A stretch of 25,185 bases of DNA from Bacillota bacterium (lineage in GTDB: Bacteria; Bacillota; Clostridia; Christensenellales; Aristaeellaceae): positions 1 to 25,185 of the forward strand of contig JAEYRW010000110.1 in assembly GCA_023435435.1 (NCBI GenBank), read 5' to 3'. Both the position numbers and the translations under genes were made by a program. The notes beneath the pieces are model-generated. The model saw nothing but the letters and a program-made list of their open reading frames with translations. It was not told the DNA's origin and ran no database searches. Shown one piece after another: positions 1-7,078 of the stretch (positions are counted from its first letter, which is position 1; each line of letters opens with the position of its first letter).

Positions 1-22
1 TTCGCCCGCTCTCGTACATCAT
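1..22 (-). CDS. 5' end of an unidentified gene leaving the window
   Basis: On the minus strand a GAGGTGAT Shine-Dalgarno-like sequence is followed by two consecutive ATG codons (20-22 and 17-19) and then Tyr-Glu-Ser-Gly-Arg before the window ends. The second ATG has the better spacing from the ribosome-binding site. Only about seven codons are visible, so no function can be given. The inverted repeat at 29-63 lies directly upstream and its proximal arm touches the ribosome-binding site. This call rests only on the start signals. Confidence 0.4.
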
Positions 23-28
23 GATCAC

Positions 29-63
29 CTCGCGTCGATCTCCGTTATATCATTCGACGCGAG
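29..63 (-). promoter_or_regulatory. Perfect 10+15+10 inverted repeat in front of the leftmost gene
   Basis: CTCGCGTCGA at 29-38 and its exact reverse complement TCGACGCGAG at 54-63 are separated by 15 bases. Read on the minus strand the repeat ends in GCGAG, which runs straight into the GTGAT of the ribosome-binding site. The spacer contains a TATAAC-like -10 on the minus strand, without a good -35. It could be a protein-binding operator or an RNA hairpin masking the ribosome-binding site. Confidence 0.5.
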
Positions 64-126
64 CCCCGCTTTTTCCTTTTGGTCTTGTCAAGATTTTTTC
101 CGGCCGCGTTCTCGGACACCCTGACC

Positions 127-155
127 AAAAACCGCCTGATTGGGCGGTTTTTTTA
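127..155 (+). terminator. Rho-independent terminator, owner unclear
   Basis: AAAAACCGCC (127-136) and GGCGGTTTTT (143-152) form a stem with a six-base loop, followed by a run of T to 154. It lies between two divergent genes, so neither flanking gene obviously needs it on this strand. The reverse strand also has a T run and could terminate weakly. The rest of 64-408, including the 98-codon frame from 21 to 317, shows no convincing coding signal apart from the arsR promoter. Confidence 0.75.
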
Positions 156-344
156 TGCACTGCTTACATAACCTCTATACATCTCCGTCGATGTGAACAG
201 TGTGCCTGCGGGCATATTTGTGTTATTTCCCGCAAAATCCATCGTTTGCAAGCAAACTGCTCACATCGAAAATTCAGCGCTGTGAAACAACTTCGCCCCT
301 TTCGGCTTGCCTGTTGAAATTATTTTAAAACCCTCATCTTTATA

Positions 345-395
345 TTGACGTTTTTCGATTTGGCGCATATAATATTCGCATCGAAATGTTTCAAT
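345..395 (+). promoter_or_regulatory. arsR promoter with ArsR-type operator
   Basis: TTGACG (345-350) and TATAAT (368-373) are separated by 17 bases. Immediately downstream, ATCGAAA-TG-TTTCAAT (380-395) is an inverted repeat with one mismatch between its 7-base arms. The position over the transcription start and the sequence are typical of ArsR/SmtB operators, so autorepression is inferred. The ribosome-binding site GAGGTGA follows at 398-404. Confidence 0.8.
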
Positions 396-408
396 TTGAG
401 GTGATGGC

Positions 409-747
409 ATGGATTATTACTTGGAAAATACGAAGGTCTTTAAAGCGCTGGGTGATCCCAAGCGAGCCATGATTGTGGATATGCTTTCCTGCGGTGAGCT
501 GTGTGCCTGTAACATCTTGGAGAGGTTCGAGATGTCGCAGTCTACGCTTTCCCACCACATGAAGCTGCTGCGCGCGTGCGGATTCGTCAAGGGCAGGGAG
601 GAAGGCAAGTGGACTTACTATTCACTGGATGCGGAGGCCATTCAGAAAGCAATGCAGTTCCTTTGCGCCATCACCTCCGAAAAGGAAGATTGTATCTGCA
701 GGGGGAAGGGTTCCATCAAATGTGAAGGGTGTGATCAGAATGTCTAA
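409..747 (+). CDS. arsR: ArsR-family metalloregulatory repressor
   Basis: A 112-residue winged-helix repressor of the ArsR/SmtB family. The motif GELCACNIL carries the Cys-x-Cys pair (C32, C34) that senses arsenite or antimonite in classical ArsR proteins, and the recognition helix follows (SQSTLSHHMKLL, about residues 44-54). The C-terminus has four more cysteines (C95, C97, C105, C108) that could form a second metal site. The start is supported by GAGGTGA five bases upstream. It overlaps the next gene by eight bases, so the two are cotranslated. The operator at 380-395 suggests that it represses this unit. Family assignment is firm; arsenic as the ligand is inferred from the CxC motif and the partner gene. 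Confidence 0.92.
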   Translation: MDYYLENTKVFKALGDPKRAMIVDMLSCGELCACNILERFEMSQSTLSHHMKLLRACGFVKGREEGKWTYYSLDAEAIQKAMQFLCAITSEKEDCICRGKGSIKCEGCDQNV

Positions 748-1369
748 ATGCTCTTGTTCCTCGGTGGGCTGCTGCGGGACTCCACAGCCGAAGAAGCCGA
801 TTTCCGTTGACTTTCTGTATCTGGATACGACGGTTTGCGGCAGGTGCCAGGACACGGAGACGGCTCTGGATGAAGCGGTTTCCAGCGTCGCCGTCGCACT
901 GGATGCCGCCGGGTATGCGGTCACAGTCAACAAGACGAACATCGTAACGCGGGAATTGGCCATCCAGCACCGGTTTTTTAGTTCGCCTACCATCCGCGTC
1001 AATGGGAACGACATTGCTCTGGAGCTTCGAGAATCGGTTTGCGAGAGCTGCGGTGAGCTTTGCGGCGATACCGTGGACTGCCGCGTGTGGGTGTACAACG
1101 GCGTCGAGTATTCGGCTCCGCCCAGGGAGTTGATCGTGAACGCCATCCTGCGGGAAGTGTATAGCCCCGCGCAAGGCGAACCAGCGTGCGAGCCCTTTCA
1201 GCTTCCCGACAATCTGGAAACCTACTTCGTGGCAAAGGCACGTAAAGACGCAGTATGCGCGCCGGAATCTCCCCACCACCTTTCTCATTCGGATGATGAT
1301 CTGCCTCATGAGAATGAAGGTCGACTTCCAATCCATCAAGAACGTTGGGAAGCAAATGGAGGCGGTTGA
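740..1369 (+). CDS. DUF2703 cysteine-rich protein of arsenic-type operon
   Basis: A 209-residue protein starting at the ATG inside the end of arsR. It has an N-terminal cysteine cluster (C4, C6, C11, C12), a thioredoxin-like CGRC motif (C33, C36) after a beta-strand reading VDFLYLD, and a second cysteine group reading CESCGELCGDTVDC. This pattern, with SSPTIRVNGNDI between, matches the DUF2703 family found beside arsR. The biochemical role is not established; metalloid binding or thiol transfer is an inference. The family-like part ends near FVAKARKDAVC (about base 1260). The last 36 residues are His/Glu/Asp/Pro rich and look like read-through into a rearranged region. No arsenite pump or arsenate reductase gene is present nearby. 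Confidence 0.8.
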   Translation: MSKCSCSSVGCCGTPQPKKPISVDFLYLDTTVCGRCQDTETALDEAVSSVAVALDAAGYAVTVNKTNIVTRELAIQHRFFSSPTIRVNGNDIALELRESVCESCGELCGDTVDCRVWVYNGVEYSAPPRELIVNAILREVYSPAQGEPACEPFQLPDNLETYFVAKARKDAVCAPESPHHLSHSDDDLPHENEGRLPIHQERWEANGGG

Positions 1370-1429
1370 TCGAAGGCAGTCCCCTCCGCGCGCCGGTGCC
1401 CGCCGCCATGACGCCGCAGGTGATGCTGC

Positions 1430-1758
1430 GTCGCAAACGGACGGCGGCATGATCCGCCGGATTTCCACCAGCCGCGATCCGCTTCGCTTGCGCTCCGGCA
1501 CCGCGAATCCTCGCCAAGTATCAAAAAGGCACCGAGGTCATCGTTCTGAATACGGCCAATTCTTCCTGGTACGGCGCATCTTGTCCGGACGGCAAGCGTG
1601 GATACATGGCCTCGCAATCTCTGACCTATGTGCGCACCGTGGCCACGCCGAGGCAGGCATTCTTTCCATATGAAATTTACGGCCGTACATCTGGACGCTC
1701 TGAAAAGAACCTCCGCGATGGATGCCGCTTGAAAAAAACAGGGTTGACAAACCAGTAA
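1430..1758 (+). pseudogene. Frameshifted remnant of a bacterial SH3-domain protein
   Basis: Frame 1 from about 1507 to the TAA at 1756-1758 reads ILAKYQKGTEVIVLNT, then SSWYGASCPDGKRGYMASQS and LTYV, which is the second half of a bacterial SH3 domain (cell-wall-binding type). The preceding half, DPLRLRSGTANP, is in frame 3 just upstream, so a frameshift lies near 1505. No start codon, ribosome-binding site or signal sequence is left for it. The 3' end overlaps the TetR promoter (-35 at 1744). It is best read as a decayed fragment of a cell-surface protein left by a rearrangement that also gave the preceding gene its odd tail. Confidence 0.65.
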
Positions 1759-1786
1759 AACCGTCGTATATTTAACTTAGTTAAAT
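1744..1786 (+). promoter_or_regulatory. tetR promoter with overlapping palindromic operator
   Basis: TTGACA (1744-1749) and TATATT (1767-1772) are 17 bases apart. ATTTAAC-TTA-GTTAAAT (1770-1786) is a perfect 7+3+7 palindrome overlapping the -10 and the likely start of transcription. A repressor bound here would block RNA polymerase, and the TetR gene begins 28 bases later, so autorepression is the simplest reading. Confidence 0.8.
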
Positions 1787-1814
1787 TACTGGACTCGGGG
1801 GAGGAACGCCGTCA

Positions 1815-2381
1815 ATGAAGCGTGAGGACATCGCGGCAAAAATGCTTAGCGCAGCCAAAGAACTCGTCCATACCCATGGGTATGAAGCGATTACGGTGCG
1901 CGAGGTCGCGAAACGATCCGGCTGCACTTACCCGCTTCTCTACCATTATTATCACGACCTGGAGGGCTTTCTTTGGAAGCTGCGCATCGACATGATGGAA
2001 GATATGATTCGGGAACTGGAGGTGCCGCGCGGTGCGCCTGCGGAACCGCTCAGGGCTGCCCTGCTCCGCTATACGGCATATTTTCTTGACCATCCCAATG
2101 TATACCGCTTTTTCTACTTTCGCAGTTTCAAACGACCGGAAGCGAGCGACGATTATGCCGCCGTGGAAAGCAGAATCGTGCGGATGCGGACGCAGTATTT
2201 CGCCGATTTTTACGCTTCCCGGGGTCATCCGCCCCTCAGCGCGGAACGCGTGGCGAAGACGGTCGTTTTTGCGATTCATGGCATTCTGACACTGACGTTT
2301 TCCGCCAACGGAGAAATGGATCGGGAAGCTGCGTTTCGCGAGGAAAATGAACTGTTGGATCATCTGCTCGGTAAATCATAG
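1815..2381 (+). CDS. TetR/AcrR-family transcriptional repressor
   Basis: A 188-residue regulator with an N-terminal TetR helix-turn-helix: ITVREVAKRSG, then CTYPLLYHYYHDLEGFLW (about residues 26-55). The rest is the helical ligand-binding domain, which has no recognisable specificity. The ribosome-binding site GGGAGGAA lies ten bases upstream. The perfect palindrome at 1770-1786 is its probable operator. The membrane-protein gene starts 60 bases downstream on the same strand and is probably in the same transcript, making it the likely regulated output. The ligand is unknown. Confidence 0.9.
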   Translation: MKREDIAAKMLSAAKELVHTHGYEAITVREVAKRSGCTYPLLYHYYHDLEGFLWKLRIDMMEDMIRELEVPRGAPAEPLRAALLRYTAYFLDHPNVYRFFYFRSFKRPEASDDYAAVESRIVRMRTQYFADFYASRGHPPLSAERVAKTVVFAIHGILTLTFSANGEMDREAAFREENELLDHLLGKS

Positions 2382-2441
2382 ACCATCGAAATGGAATCAT
2401 CAATCATCGGCGCGGTATGCCGGCCTGAAAGGACTGATTTT

Positions 2442-3137
2442 ATGCAGAAGAATACCGCCGAACAATTAAAGCAAGCGCCATTGACCCCAACAGGGCTGTA
2501 TCGAACCGCCGGATGGCTGTCCCTTCTCATGCTGGCGTTGATCCCGATTCAAATTGTCCTGTTTGCGATCTATCCGCCGCCGGACAGCGCCGAGGGCTTC
2601 CTCATGCTCTATCAACAGAACAAACTTCTGGGATTGACGAGCCTGGATTTTCTGTATCTGCTCAACAGCGTCATCCTGATTTTCATATACCTCGCACTGT
2701 TTTTCCGGTTGTTCCGGGCCTTTCCGTCCCTCAGCGCCACGGCGCTGGCGCTGGGTCTGGTGGGAATTGCCTGCTATTTTCCGTCCAATCCCGCGTTTGA
2801 AATGCTCGCGCTGAGCGGGAAATATGCGGCCGCCTCCGCGGACAGTCAGACCATTTTGCTTGCGGCGGGGGAAGCGTTGATGGCGGGCTATACCGGCACA
2901 GCGTTCGTCGTGTATTACGTGCTCAACGCGATCGCGCTGATCCTTTACGCGGCCGCCATGCTGAAAAGCGCGCGCGAATCAAAGAAAATCGCCTGGTTTG
3001 GGGTGGCTGCCGGAATCCTGATGCTCGTTCCATCCTCCGCCGGGGCACCCGGCATGATCTTCTCCCTGGCCTCCCTCGTCCCCTGGGTCCCCTTTCTGAT
3101 TTTGCTGGCGAAGGACTTGCTGGGCAACGCGCCATAA
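2442..3137 (+). CDS. DUF4386-type multi-pass membrane protein
   Basis: A 231-residue integral membrane protein with about six hydrophobic segments, for example LSLLMLALIPIQIVLFAIY, FLYLLNSVILIFIYLALFF, ALALGLVGIACYF, AFVVYYVLNAIALILYAAAM and FGVAAGILMLVP. The layout and the stretch LALGLVGIACYFPSNPAF resemble DUF4386 proteins, whose function is unknown. The ATG at 2442 is chosen because AAAGGA lies eight bases upstream; a longer in-frame start at 2391 lacks such a site. It follows the TetR gene and probably belongs to its regulon. Confidence 0.75.
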   Translation: MQKNTAEQLKQAPLTPTGLYRTAGWLSLLMLALIPIQIVLFAIYPPPDSAEGFLMLYQQNKLLGLTSLDFLYLLNSVILIFIYLALFFRLFRAFPSLSATALALGLVGIACYFPSNPAFEMLALSGKYAAASADSQTILLAAGEALMAGYTGTAFVVYYVLNAIALILYAAAMLKSARESKKIAWFGVAAGILMLVPSSAGAPGMIFSLASLVPWVPFLILLAKDLLGNAP

Positions 3138-3163
3138 TCCATGCTCCGGATCTCCTCACTCGC

Positions 3164-3187
3164 CGCGCTGTCCGACGAGACAGCGCG
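3164..3187 (+). terminator. Hairpin after the DUF4386 gene
   Basis: CGCGCTGTC (3164-3172) pairs perfectly with GACAGCGCG (3179-3187) across a six-base loop, 27 bases after the stop codon. There is no T run behind it, so it may be a weak terminator or an end-protecting hairpin rather than a classical terminator. Confidence 0.45.
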
Positions 3188-3246
3188 CGTCTCATGTTCC
3201 GCGCCATTCAATCCGCCGACGGCGGAGCCCGCCTGCGCCACCGCAC

Positions 3247-3279
3247 AAAAAGAGGGGCCGCCTCTCTGGCGCGGCCCCT
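3247..3279 (-). terminator. Terminator of the sugar ABC operon
   Basis: On the minus strand a nine-base-pair stem (3271-3279 with 3253-3261, AGGGGCCGC against GCGGCCCCT) is followed by CTCTTTTTG, with the T run opposite 3247-3251. It begins 16 bases after the stop codon of the sugar-binding protein gene. Confidence 0.85.
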
Positions 3280-3294
3280 CCCATTGCCCTTCGT

Positions 3295-4380
3295 TCAGTC
3301 GTAGAGCAAAATGGCGATGTCCTCGTCGGTGATGTTCTCACTGTTATACCATTTGGAACCCGTGTCCACGTCCTCCACCGCCTGGCCGTCGGCCGCCTGA
3401 ACCGCCAACTCGATGGCCTTGTATCCCATCTGATAGGGATCCTGGGTGACGGAGCCGAAGAACGCGCCGCTGGCAACCGCTTCCTTCTGGGTGCTGCCCG
3501 CGTCGAAGCCCACGACGTAGATGCCCTTGTACTTGCCGGTGGTCTTGTCAAGGTCCGTGGCGTCGTTGGTGGCGCTGATGACGCCGTTGACCGCGGACTG
3601 GTTGGCCGCGAACACCGCCACCAGGTTGTCCGTCATGAAGATCTGCGTGGCCGCCGCCTGAATGTCCGCCTGGCTGGTGGTCGGGGGAACCGTGACGACG
3701 ATCTTCACCTTGGCCGGGTTTTCAGAGGGGATGGTCCAGATTTCCTGACCGGAAACGGACACGCAGCCCGCGAGGCCGTCAAGCGCCTCCAGCTGGGAAA
3801 TCATCTCGGAAATAAAGCCGTCCACGCGCTGGACGATGGAGCCGCTTGTGGCGTCCTGGGCCAGCACGCCGATGACCGTGGGGGCGTCCTCGGTGCCCGC
3901 CAGCACGGCGGTCTGGAAGCCCGGGTCGGCCGCAAGGTTGGCGGCTACGTTGCCGCCGGCGTTCTCGTTGTTGGTGGCGGCGGTGGCGAGCACGGCGCCC
4001 GTCTCGTCGCCGGGGACGCCCGAGTCAAAGCCGATGACCGGAATGCCCTCTTCCTTGGCCTTCATCATGGCCTCTTCCAGGGACTTGGGGTCGCAGGCCG
4101 CCAGCACAATGGCGTCGGGCTTTTGGTTGATGGCCGCCATGACCTGCTCCACCTGCTGGGCCACGTTGCTTTCCGCGTCGGGGCCGTTGGTGGTGACGGT
4201 CACGCCCAGATCGGCGGCCGCGTCGAATGCGCCGGTGAAGGCCGCCTGGTAAAACTGGTTCTGGTAACTCTTGGAGATGACGATGATCGTCTTGTTGCCC
4301 TCCGCCACGGCACAGGCGGAGCCGAGCACCGCGGTCATGACCAGCGCGGCCGCCGCGATCAGGGATACCAACTTCCTCAT
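3295..4380 (-). CDS. Sugar ABC transporter substrate-binding protein (RbsB type)
   Basis: A 361-residue secreted binding protein of the periplasmic-binding-protein-like I fold (ribose/galactose class). Residues 1-27 form a signal sequence with hydrophobic core LIAAAALVMTAVLG; the following GSAC is a poor lipobox and AVA-EG could be a signal peptidase I site, so anchoring is uncertain. Typical family features are IIVISKSYQNQFYQAAFTGA at the start, PDAIVLAACDP, GIPVIGFDSGVPG and a C-terminal VVGFDAG followed by VTQDPYQMGYKAI. The start has a perfect AGGAGG upstream. It is the last gene of the ATPase-permease-binding protein unit. The transported sugar cannot be read from the sequence. Confidence 0.92.
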   Translation of the reverse strand: MRKLVSLIAAAALVMTAVLGSACAVAEGNKTIIVISKSYQNQFYQAAFTGAFDAAADLGVTVTTNGPDAESNVAQQVEQVMAAINQKPDAIVLAACDPKSLEEAMMKAKEEGIPVIGFDSGVPGDETGAVLATAATNNENAGGNVAANLAADPGFQTAVLAGTEDAPTVIGVLAQDATSGSIVQRVDGFISEMISQLEALDGLAGCVSVSGQEIWTIPSENPAKVKIVVTVPPTTSQADIQAAATQIFMTDNLVAVFAANQSAVNGVISATNDATDLDKTTGKYKGIYVVGFDAGSTQKEAVASGAFFGSVTQDPYQMGYKAIELAVQAADGQAVEDVDTGSKWYNSENITDEDIAILLYD

Positions 4381-4442
4381 GATTCTGCCTCCTGTTTTTT
4401 CTATTGACAAGCCCGGCCCAAAGCAGGGCCTGTATCCGTTTG

Positions 4443-5423
4443 TCAGGCGCTGCGCGCCTTGCGCGTCCGCACCACGTCCACCAGCACCGCCAGAAGCACC
4501 ACCACGCCGATGAGCACCTGCTGCCACTGCACCGGGAGCCCCATGGACAAAAGACCGGTTTTTAAAACGCTGATGACGAACACGCCCAGAATCGTTCCCG
4601 AAAGCGTTCCGATGCCGCCCGCCAGGGAGGTGCCGCCGATGACGCACGCGGCGATGGCGTACATCTCCTGGCCGTTGCCCGTCTGGGGGGTGATGCTTGA
4701 AAATGTGGCCGCATAGATGATGCCGCCCAGTCCGCAGAAGAAGCCGTTGACGACGTAGACCGCCATCTTCCAATTGGAGGTGCGGATGCCGGAGAGCTCC
4801 ACCGCTTCCTCGTTGGAACCCATGGCGTAGGTATTTCTGCCCAGCACCGTGCGGTTCAAAAGCACCCACGCGATCACGAAAAACGCGATCAGCCACAGCC
4901 CGCCCACGGGAAAACCGTTGTTTTTATAGACGAGGCGCTTGAACCAGCCATCCGGGGACATGAGGCTGGGGTAGGTCTGGGTCTGCACCTTGGCGATGAC
5001 CGAACAGAAGCCCAGGGAGATAAACTGCATGCCCAGCGTGGCGATGAACGGCGGGAGCTTCAGCTTCCCAATGAGAAAGCCGTTGGCCGCGCCGAACAGA
5101 ATGGCGGTCAGGAGCACCACGCCCAGGCACCCCAGAATGGGAAGCTTCCAGATGTTGTACGCCACGCCGCCGACCAGGGCGGAACCCACCATCACGGTGC
5201 CGGAGGAGAGGTCGATGCCCCCGGTCAAAATGACAAAGGTCGAACCGATGGCGAGAAACCCGATGTAATAGGATGAATCCAGAATGCTGATAAAGGTGTC
5301 AACCGTGAGAAAGTGCCTGCCGAAAAAGCTGAAAAACACGTACAGCACAGCCAGAGACCCCACCGCGATCAACTTTTGAAGTCCCGACTCCCCCAATAAA
5401 CGCTTCCGTTCCATGGACCTCAC
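4443..5423 (-). CDS. Sugar ABC transporter permease (RbsC type)
   Basis: A 326-residue inner-membrane permease of the branched-chain/ribose family with eight or more hydrophobic segments. Diagnostic stretches are ILTGGIDLSSGTVM in the first half, the cytoplasmic loop GRNTYAMGSNEEAVELSGI that contacts the ATPase, and GQEMYAIAACVIGGTSLAGG followed by GTLSGTILGV near the end. Its ATG overlaps the TGA of the ATPase gene (ATGA), which indicates translational coupling. The binding-protein gene starts 62 bases downstream. Confidence 0.94.
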   Translation of the reverse strand: MRSMERKRLLGESGLQKLIAVGSLAVLYVFFSFFGRHFLTVDTFISILDSSYYIGFLAIGSTFVILTGGIDLSSGTVMVGSALVGGVAYNIWKLPILGCLGVVLLTAILFGAANGFLIGKLKLPPFIATLGMQFISLGFCSVIAKVQTQTYPSLMSPDGWFKRLVYKNNGFPVGGLWLIAFFVIAWVLLNRTVLGRNTYAMGSNEEAVELSGIRTSNWKMAVYVVNGFFCGLGGIIYAATFSSITPQTGNGQEMYAIAACVIGGTSLAGGIGTLSGTILGVFVISVLKTGLLSMGLPVQWQQVLIGVVVLLAVLVDVVRTRKARSA

Positions 5424-6919
5424 GCCCCTCCCTGCGCCGTGGCATACGTCATGATTTTGTGTTGGTTCGCCGCGGCGATGTCCAATTCGCCGGTGATTTT
5501 ACCCTCGCACATGACGATCACCCGATCGCTCATCCTGAGAATTTCGGTCAGATCCGAGGAAATCATGATGATGGACTTGCCCTCGTCCGCCAAACGCCGC
5601 ATGAGCCTGTAAATCTCCGCCCGGGCGCCCACGTCGATGCCCCGGGTCGGCTCGTCGAAAATCAGGATGTCCACATTTTTGAGGAGCCACTTGGAGATGA
5701 CGACCTTCTGCTGGTTGCCGCCGGAGAGCTTCTTCACCGTCTGGGAAACCGACGGCGTCTTGATGCCCAGCGCGTCCACATAACGCTGGGTGGCGGCCCT
5801 GCACTTGCGCGCCCGGACAAACCCCCACCGGGAGAGGGTCCCATAGGAGGGAAGCGCGGTGTTGTCCGTCACCGACACGCCCAGCACGAGCCCGTAGCGC
5901 TTTCGGTCCTCCGAGAGGTAGCACAGGCCGCTTTTGATGGCGTCCGAAGGATGGCGGATGCGGCGGGGCACGCCGCTTATGAGGATTTCGCCCGCCTCCA
6001 GGGGATCCGCGCCGCACAGAAGGCGCATGGCCTCCGTCCGACCCGCGCCCACGAGGCCTGCAAACCCCAGTATCTCTCCTTTTCTCAGGGAGAAACTCAC
6101 TCCGCGCACCTTGCGGGAGCTCAGGTTTCGAACCTCCAGAACCACCGGCGCGTCCGGCGGAACGTCGCTTTTTTTCTTGGGCTCCTCCGTTACCTCCCGG
6201 CCGATCATCAGCTGTACCATGTCCGGAATCTCCAGCTCGCCCGCCGGATAGGTGCCCACGTACGCGCCGTCGCGCATGACGGTCACCCGATCGGCAATCC
6301 GCTTGATCTCGCCCAGCCGGTGGGAGATGAAGACGACGGAAACCCCCTTGTCCCGAAGGGCCCGGAGCTTCGAAAACAGATCCTCCGCCTCCGCCTCGGA
6401 AAGGGCAGCCGTGGGCTCGTCGAGGATCAGAACCCGCGTGGACTCATAGGACATGGCCCGGGCGATCTCCACCATCTGGGCCTTGCTCACCGGCAGGTTT
6501 TTGAGAAGCTGGGTGGGCGAAACCTGCATGTCGAAGCTCTCGATGAGCTTTTGTGTGCGCCGGTTGATCCCCTTGTCGGAAAAGAAGAACCCCCGCGCCT
6601 CCCGGCCGATGAATATGTTCTGCGCCACGGTCAGATCGTTCATCATGTTCAACTCCTGATGGACGATGGAGATGCCCGCGCGCTGAGCGTCCCGGATGGA
6701 ATGAAACCGGACAGGCTTCCCCATGAACAGGTACGTGCCCTCATAGTTCGCGTAAATGCCCGTCATGATTTTGACAAGGGTTGATTTCCCCGCGCCGTTT
6801 TCGCCGATGAGCGCGTGAATCTCACCCTGCCGGAGTGAAAACTGGCAATGGTTGAGCGCGTGAACGCCGGGAAAGCTCTTGTCGATCTCCCGCATTTCGA
6901 GAATCACTTCCTGGCTCAC
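5420..6919 (-). CDS. Sugar ABC transporter ATP-binding protein, tandem ATPase (RbsA/MglA type)
   Basis: A 499-residue protein with two fused nucleotide-binding domains, the normal length for RbsA/MglA/XylG. Domain 1 has Walker A GENGAGKST (39-47), the signature-like LPVSKAQMVEIARAM and Walker B VLILDEPTAAL. Domain 2 has the degenerate Walker A GLVGAGRTE usual in this family, LSGGNQQKVVISKWL and Walker B ILIFDEPTRGID. The start is GTG, with GGGAGGGGGAG just upstream. It is the first gene of the transporter unit and has its own promoter at 6996-7004. Confidence 0.94.
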   Translation of the reverse strand: MSQEVILEMREIDKSFPGVHALNHCQFSLRQGEIHALIGENGAGKSTLVKIMTGIYANYEGTYLFMGKPVRFHSIRDAQRAGISIVHQELNMMNDLTVAQNIFIGREARGFFFSDKGINRRTQKLIESFDMQVSPTQLLKNLPVSKAQMVEIARAMSYESTRVLILDEPTAALSEAEAEDLFSKLRALRDKGVSVVFISHRLGEIKRIADRVTVMRDGAYVGTYPAGELEIPDMVQLMIGREVTEEPKKKSDVPPDAPVVLEVRNLSSRKVRGVSFSLRKGEILGFAGLVGAGRTEAMRLLCGADPLEAGEILISGVPRRIRHPSDAIKSGLCYLSEDRKRYGLVLGVSVTDNTALPSYGTLSRWGFVRARKCRAATQRYVDALGIKTPSVSQTVKKLSGGNQQKVVISKWLLKNVDILIFDEPTRGIDVGARAEIYRLMRRLADEGKSIIMISSDLTEILRMSDRVIVMCEGKITGELDIAAANQHKIMTYATAQGGA

Positions 6920-6995
6920 CCTACTCCCCCTCCCTTAAATAAACTGACCGTTTCGCCATGGAATCCGTCTCATTTTTCGGCGTTTCGATGGATTC

Positions 6996-7004
6996 ATTAT
7001 AACA
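6996..7004 (-). promoter_or_regulatory. Extended -10 promoter of the sugar ABC operon
   Basis: Minus-strand TGTTATAAT (a TGn-TATAAT extended -10) lies 77 bases before the GTG start of the ATPase gene. No good -35 is visible at the right distance, which fits an activator-dependent promoter. The response regulator encoded upstream is the obvious candidate activator, but no binding site could be identified. Confidence 0.6.
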
Positions 7005-7078
7005 AAATGACGCCCGGCCTTCACCTGCCAAGCATCACAATCTTTCCGTTTCAATTAACATGCGGCTCATGACAATCG

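Noticed and set aside
21..317. A 98-codon plus-strand frame
   Set aside because: No ribosome-binding site, it runs through a terminator, and the translation has no protein-like pattern.
5459..6784. A long open frame opposite the ABC ATPase gene
   Set aside because: It is the antisense shadow of a GC-rich gene, and the sense strand has every ATPase motif.
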